Below, piece after piece: positions 6,395-8,784 of a DNA stretch of 8,784 nt (its first letter is position 1; the number at the start of each line of letters is the position of its first letter). The notes beneath the pieces were generated by a model, which was not told the DNA's origin, did no database searches, and saw only the letters and a program-made list of their open reading frames with translations. A program made the position numbers and the translations under genes. Source of the DNA: an uncultured Selenomonadaceae bacterium (GTDB lineage Bacteria; Bacillota; Negativicutes; Selenomonadales; Selenomonadaceae); the NCBI GenBank assembly GCA_905236595.1, contig CAJORE010000151.1, positions 1-8,784 of the forward strand. The letters are read 5' to 3'.

Positions 6395-7663
6395 CTATTC
6401 TTTCGTCAACGTCACATACCAACCGGCGGGATTGATGGGAATGTCAAGCAACGTCCCCGAAGGCGCGGGAGCGTATATGTCGCGTATTTTTTCCGGCCAA
6501 TGTCCGTCGGGCAGAGGAGCTATTTTGTACGACAGAATTGCCGTAACGGACAGAATAACAATCGGCACCGCAAAAACGATGGGGCGGTGCCGCTGTCTTA
6601 AGCGGGCGTTAAATCGGTACGCGGTGTAGAGCAATGCGGCGAACAGCAGTATGCTTGTAACGACAAAATAACGGTCACAGGCGCCGGGCATGACGATAAC
6701 TTCCCATTGGGGACGCTCAAAGGAGGCCATGGGTTTGTAGAGAGAGGCACCGATCATAAGGAGCGGGAAGGTCATTACGGTTTTGACGCGCCAAGAACCA
6801 TTGACAAACAGCAGGGCGATGGCGAACACGAACACGACGAATACGCCTTGGGCGACGATCGGGTGTGCCGTAAAAAACGGGTAAGCGAGATTTTGCGGGA
6901 GAAAGGCTCCGGCGATTATCTTAATATCGACCAATTCGGATAACGTGGCAAATGACGCGCCGAGTTCCATGGGGCTGCGGTTCTGGGTGCCGGTCAGCGC
7001 GACGGCGGCGGCTTGCAGCAAAGTGATGCCGAATATAATGCTCTCAAAGACGGTAACGGCAAATTTGCGTCCGTTCAGGAATAGGAAAAATTTTTTGACG
7101 GCAACGCAGACAGCGATAAAAACGATGAAAGGGCCGGATAATCCGGACAATATAAGCACAAAATAATCATGGGCTTTATCCCATAAGGTTTTCGGCGCTT
7201 CGGCAATTATGACGGCGAGGAGCCACAATGCCAAGAACCAATGCACGTTCGTTATGTTGCCCCAAACTTCGCCGGCGTTGGGGAACAATAACCAATAGAG
7301 CGCCATGAGCATTTTGTACGGCACGGGAATGAAGGGGAAACGTGCCGAAAACAAAAACAATACGGGCAAAACACGCAACACTAACGACGTAAGGTTGGCG
7401 ACAAAAGGCGCATGCATTATGCCGAAGGGAACGGTTAAAAACATTGTCAGTCGCGATACCGTTTGGAAGTAGCCGTTGGCGGGAGAAAACAAACTCATGA
7501 TTCCGTCGCGGCACATTTGCGTGTACCAATAAGCGCCGTCCTCCGCCCAAAAGCAGGCGTCGGTGAGGACATCCGGGCGCCTGGTGAACATGACGGCCAA
7601 GCAAAAGACGAACAGCACGGGGAAAAAATACCGGCGTTTTGTTAAGGCAACAAATTTATCCAT
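6395..7663 (-). CDS. multi-spanning membrane protein, GT-C-like, partner of the GT2 enzyme
   Basis: A 422-aa integral membrane protein with about ten hydrophobic segments, the first at about 12-27. The first external loop contains FWAEDGAYWY (38-47). Acidic residues in this loop (E41, D42) are where GT-C glycosyltransferases keep their catalytic acidic motif. A following GYFQTVSRL (64-72) looks like the conserved region of a poorly described family of EDG-containing membrane proteins. Late in the protein is ACDRYF, and the soluble tail ends with IPINPAGWYVTL. I recall similar endings in uncharacterised membrane proteins but cannot check it. Position directly upstream of a GtrB-like gene, with eight bases between them, suggests it takes the lipid-linked sugar and transfers it to a cell-surface acceptor. 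That role is inference. AAGGT six bases before the ATG supports the start. It is not an obvious O-antigen ligase or flippase. Confidence 0.8.
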   Translation of the reverse strand: MDKFVALTKRRYFFPVLFVFCLAVMFTRRPDVLTDACFWAEDGAYWYTQMCRDGIMSLFSPANGYFQTVSRLTMFLTVPFGIMHAPFVANLTSLVLRVLPVLFLFSARFPFIPVPYKMLMALYWLLFPNAGEVWGNITNVHWFLALWLLAVIIAEAPKTLWDKAHDYFVLILSGLSGPFIVFIAVCVAVKKFFLFLNGRKFAVTVFESIIFGITLLQAAAVALTGTQNRSPMELGASFATLSELVDIKIIAGAFLPQNLAYPFFTAHPIVAQGVFVVFVFAIALLFVNGSWRVKTVMTFPLLMIGASLYKPMASFERPQWEVIVMPGACDRYFVVTSILLFAALLYTAYRFNARLRQRHRPIVFAVPIVILSVTAILSYKIAPLPDGHWPEKIRDIYAPAPSGTLLDIPINPAGWYVTLTKE

Positions 7664-7744
7664 GTGATGACCTTCGAGAAAACCTTCGCAAACAATTTAG
7701 CGGGGCTTCTTGACAAAACGCAAGATGCCGACCGCGAAATGTTG

Positions 7745-8515
7745 TCAATAAATGATAAACGTCAAAAGTGCGTTCAGCGCGAAAATAACGATAATCGACG
7801 TAACAACGGTGCGGGTGGTCGCTATGCCGACGCCTTCCGCGCCGTCCGGGGAGTGCAACCCGTAATAACAGCCGAGCACGGCGATGACGTTACCGAAAAA
7901 AACAGCTTTTATCATGCCGCCGGTCAAATCGTAAATATCGACGTAGGTTTTTATGGAGTTCATAAAAACGAAGGAACTTATGCCGGAATAATAAACAGCG
8001 GTCAAATAGCCGCCCAACACGCCGATAATGTCACCGAACACCGTCAGGAACGGAACGGCAATCATGCAGGCAATCATCCGCGGAACGATTAGATAATTGA
8101 CGGGGCTGACCGCCATGACGCGCAAAGCGTCAATTTGTTCCGTGACTTTCATCGTGCTGACTTCGGCAGTTATGGCGGCGCCGACGCGGCCTGCACACAC
8201 GACGCCCACCAACACCGGCCCGAGTTCCCTGCCGATGGCGATGGCGATTATGCCGCCCACCGTTCCCTGGGCGCCGAAACGAATAAACTGTTCCGCCGTC
8301 TGGAGCGTGAACACGACGCCGGTGAACAGGAGAGTCAAGGAAACGATGGTCAGGGAATCTACCCCCAAGTGGGACATTTGCGCCACAATATGCTTTAAGC
8401 GCGGCTTGGTAAAAAGTTCGCGCATCGTTTGCCCGTACAGAATGGAAATCGTGCCGAAATCGGCAAGGCGCTTTAGGACAAAGGCGCCTATTGCCGCCAA
8501 GAAATTTTGAATCAC
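7745..8515 (-). CDS. mlaE: MlaE-family ABC transporter permease (phospholipid transport)
   Basis: Inner-membrane permease of the MlaFEDB type, which moves phospholipid between the inner membrane and the outer-membrane pathway with the MlaF ATPase and an MlaD MCE-domain ring. The 256-aa protein (usual length about 255-265) has an N-terminal amphipathic region, about five membrane segments, and the family core GRELGPVLVGVVCAGRVGAA (95-114). The core continues with AEVSTMKVTEQIDALRVMA and SPVNYLIVPR (137-146). The GTG start at 8515 is chosen because AAAGGGGTGA precedes it and the length then matches the family. The open frame extends to 8680, but that extension crosses the promoter and is not conserved-looking. 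No mlaF or mlaD follows: the next gene downstream is the membrane GT-C-like protein. The presence of this gene argues for an outer membrane. Confidence 0.95.
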   Translation of the reverse strand: MIQNFLAAIGAFVLKRLADFGTISILYGQTMRELFTKPRLKHIVAQMSHLGVDSLTIVSLTLLFTGVVFTLQTAEQFIRFGAQGTVGGIIAIAIGRELGPVLVGVVCAGRVGAAITAEVSTMKVTEQIDALRVMAVSPVNYLIVPRMIACMIAVPFLTVFGDIIGVLGGYLTAVYYSGISSFVFMNSIKTYVDIYDLTGGMIKAVFFGNVIAVLGCYYGLHSPDGAEGVGIATTRTVVTSIIVIFALNALLTFIIY

Positions 8516-8547
8516 GCCGTCACCCCTTTGCCTGCGAAAAATTTCAT
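8512..8547 (-). other. possible 11-codon leader ORF before mlaE
   Basis: ATG at 8547 reads MKFFAGKGVTA and stops at TGA (8514-8512), which overlaps the mlaE GTG start as GTGA. It begins about ten bases after the predicted transcript start. A GGAG lies eleven bases upstream, but this would sit at the very 5' end of the RNA. It may be chance, or it could couple translation into mlaE. Confidence 0.25.
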
Positions 8548-8557
8548 GCCGCAAAAC

Positions 8558-8587
8558 GCTCCGCATTATATCGCAAAATGCGGGAGC
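8558..8587. repeat. inverted repeat overlapping the mlaE promoter
   Basis: GCTCCGCATT (8558-8567) pairs with the complement in 8577-8587 apart from one bulged G, around a nine-base centre. It covers the -10 box and most of the spacer of the mlaE promoter and ends near the predicted start of transcription. It would thus act at the DNA level, as a candidate operator. Confidence 0.5.
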
Positions 8588-8594
8588 TTGGCAA
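8565..8594 (-). promoter_or_regulatory. promoter of mlaE
   Basis: The minus strand carries TTGCCA (8594-8589), an 18-bp spacer and a perfect TATAAT (8570-8565). Transcription would start near 8558, giving a leader of about 43 bases to the GTG at 8515. Confidence 0.7.
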
Positions 8595-8784
8595 GGCGAG
8601 ATATGTATGCGGCGTTGTGCCGACAAGCGGCTTTCGGGGAGAAAAGAAAACAATTCGCCGAACCGAAACGGTATCGACAACCTGCCGACAAATCAAAGCT
8701 AAGGAAACACTGCATAAATGAGTTCGTGCCATTGCCGAGGGATTTTTTCGGAAGATTTGGAATGACGACGAAGCGTAGTGGTGC
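8595..8784. other. non-coding region at the right edge, no gene recognised
   Basis: Neither strand offers a convincing protein: the open frames here give arginine- and cysteine-rich translations without family resemblance, and no start with a ribosome site. The last 90 bases contain CTAAGGAAACACTGCATAAA, a weak CCGA/TCGG stem around a T-run at 8737-8753 and a GACGACGAAGCG stretch. The style is that of dispersed intergenic repeats, but only one copy is present, so this cannot be tested here. Confidence 0.4.

Noticed and set aside
7678..7746. TTGACAA and TTGTCAA motifs between mlaE and the GT-C-like gene as a promoter or terminator
   Set aside because: No acceptable -10 box at the right distance and no stem followed by a T-run, so neither call can be supported.
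7664..8092. Plus-strand open frame covering the gap before mlaE
   Set aside because: Mostly antisense to mlaE; Asn/Asp/Arg-rich composition and no ribosome site.
8516..8680. N-terminal extension of MlaE to 8680, or to the ATG overlapping the -10 box (near 8568)
   Set aside because: It crosses the promoter, has unusual composition, and would make the protein 311 aa against a family length near 256.
8544..8732. Minus-strand 62-aa open frame at the right edge
   Set aside because: It overlaps the mlaE promoter and dyad and gives an unlikely composition with no ribosome site.

Overview
The window reads as ordinary chromosomal DNA from a diderm member of the Firmicutes, most likely Negativicutes (inference). 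Shine-Dalgarno sites are Firmicutes-like (AAAGGAGG, AAGGAG, AGGAGG), promoters are sigma-A-like (TTGCCA / TATAAT), and secD has a TTG start. The SecD and SecF proteins are of the short Firmicutes type. Against that background there is an MlaE-type permease, a component of outer-membrane lipid transport that a monoderm would not be expected to carry. I see no phage, plasmid, insertion sequence, CRISPR array, tRNA or rRNA.

Layout, left to right. (1) 1-2241, minus strand: a PHP-domain phosphatase of the HisJ type that runs off the left edge; a 273-aa protein resembling the DUF5610 group; and a small FlK-like hot-dog thioesterase. Each appears to be its own transcription unit. (2) 2242-2412: a divergent promoter region built on a near-perfect 22-bp inverted repeat. 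(3) 2413-5317, plus strand: a PPM/SpoIIE-type phosphatase-like protein, then secD and secF, closely spaced and probably one operon. It ends in a strong bidirectional terminator at 5339-5388. (4) 5406-7663, minus strand: a translationally coupled pair, a multi-spanning GT-C-like membrane protein followed by a GtrB/CsbB-like polyprenyl-phosphate glycosyltransferase. Together they look like a surface-glycan modification module. (5) 7745-8515, minus strand: mlaE with its own promoter and no mlaF or mlaD directly downstream. (6) 8590-8784: no convincing gene. No gene-free stretch in the window exceeds about 270 bases.

Most of the genes serve the cell envelope: protein translocation (SecDF), lipid transport (MlaE) and surface glycosylation (the GT pair). 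I did not find a clearly new system. The points most worth checking are the phosphatase-like protein in front of secDF, which has lost a metal-binding Asp; the symmetric divergent promoter; the uncharacterised GT-C partner; and the mlaE gene separated from its usual ATPase.
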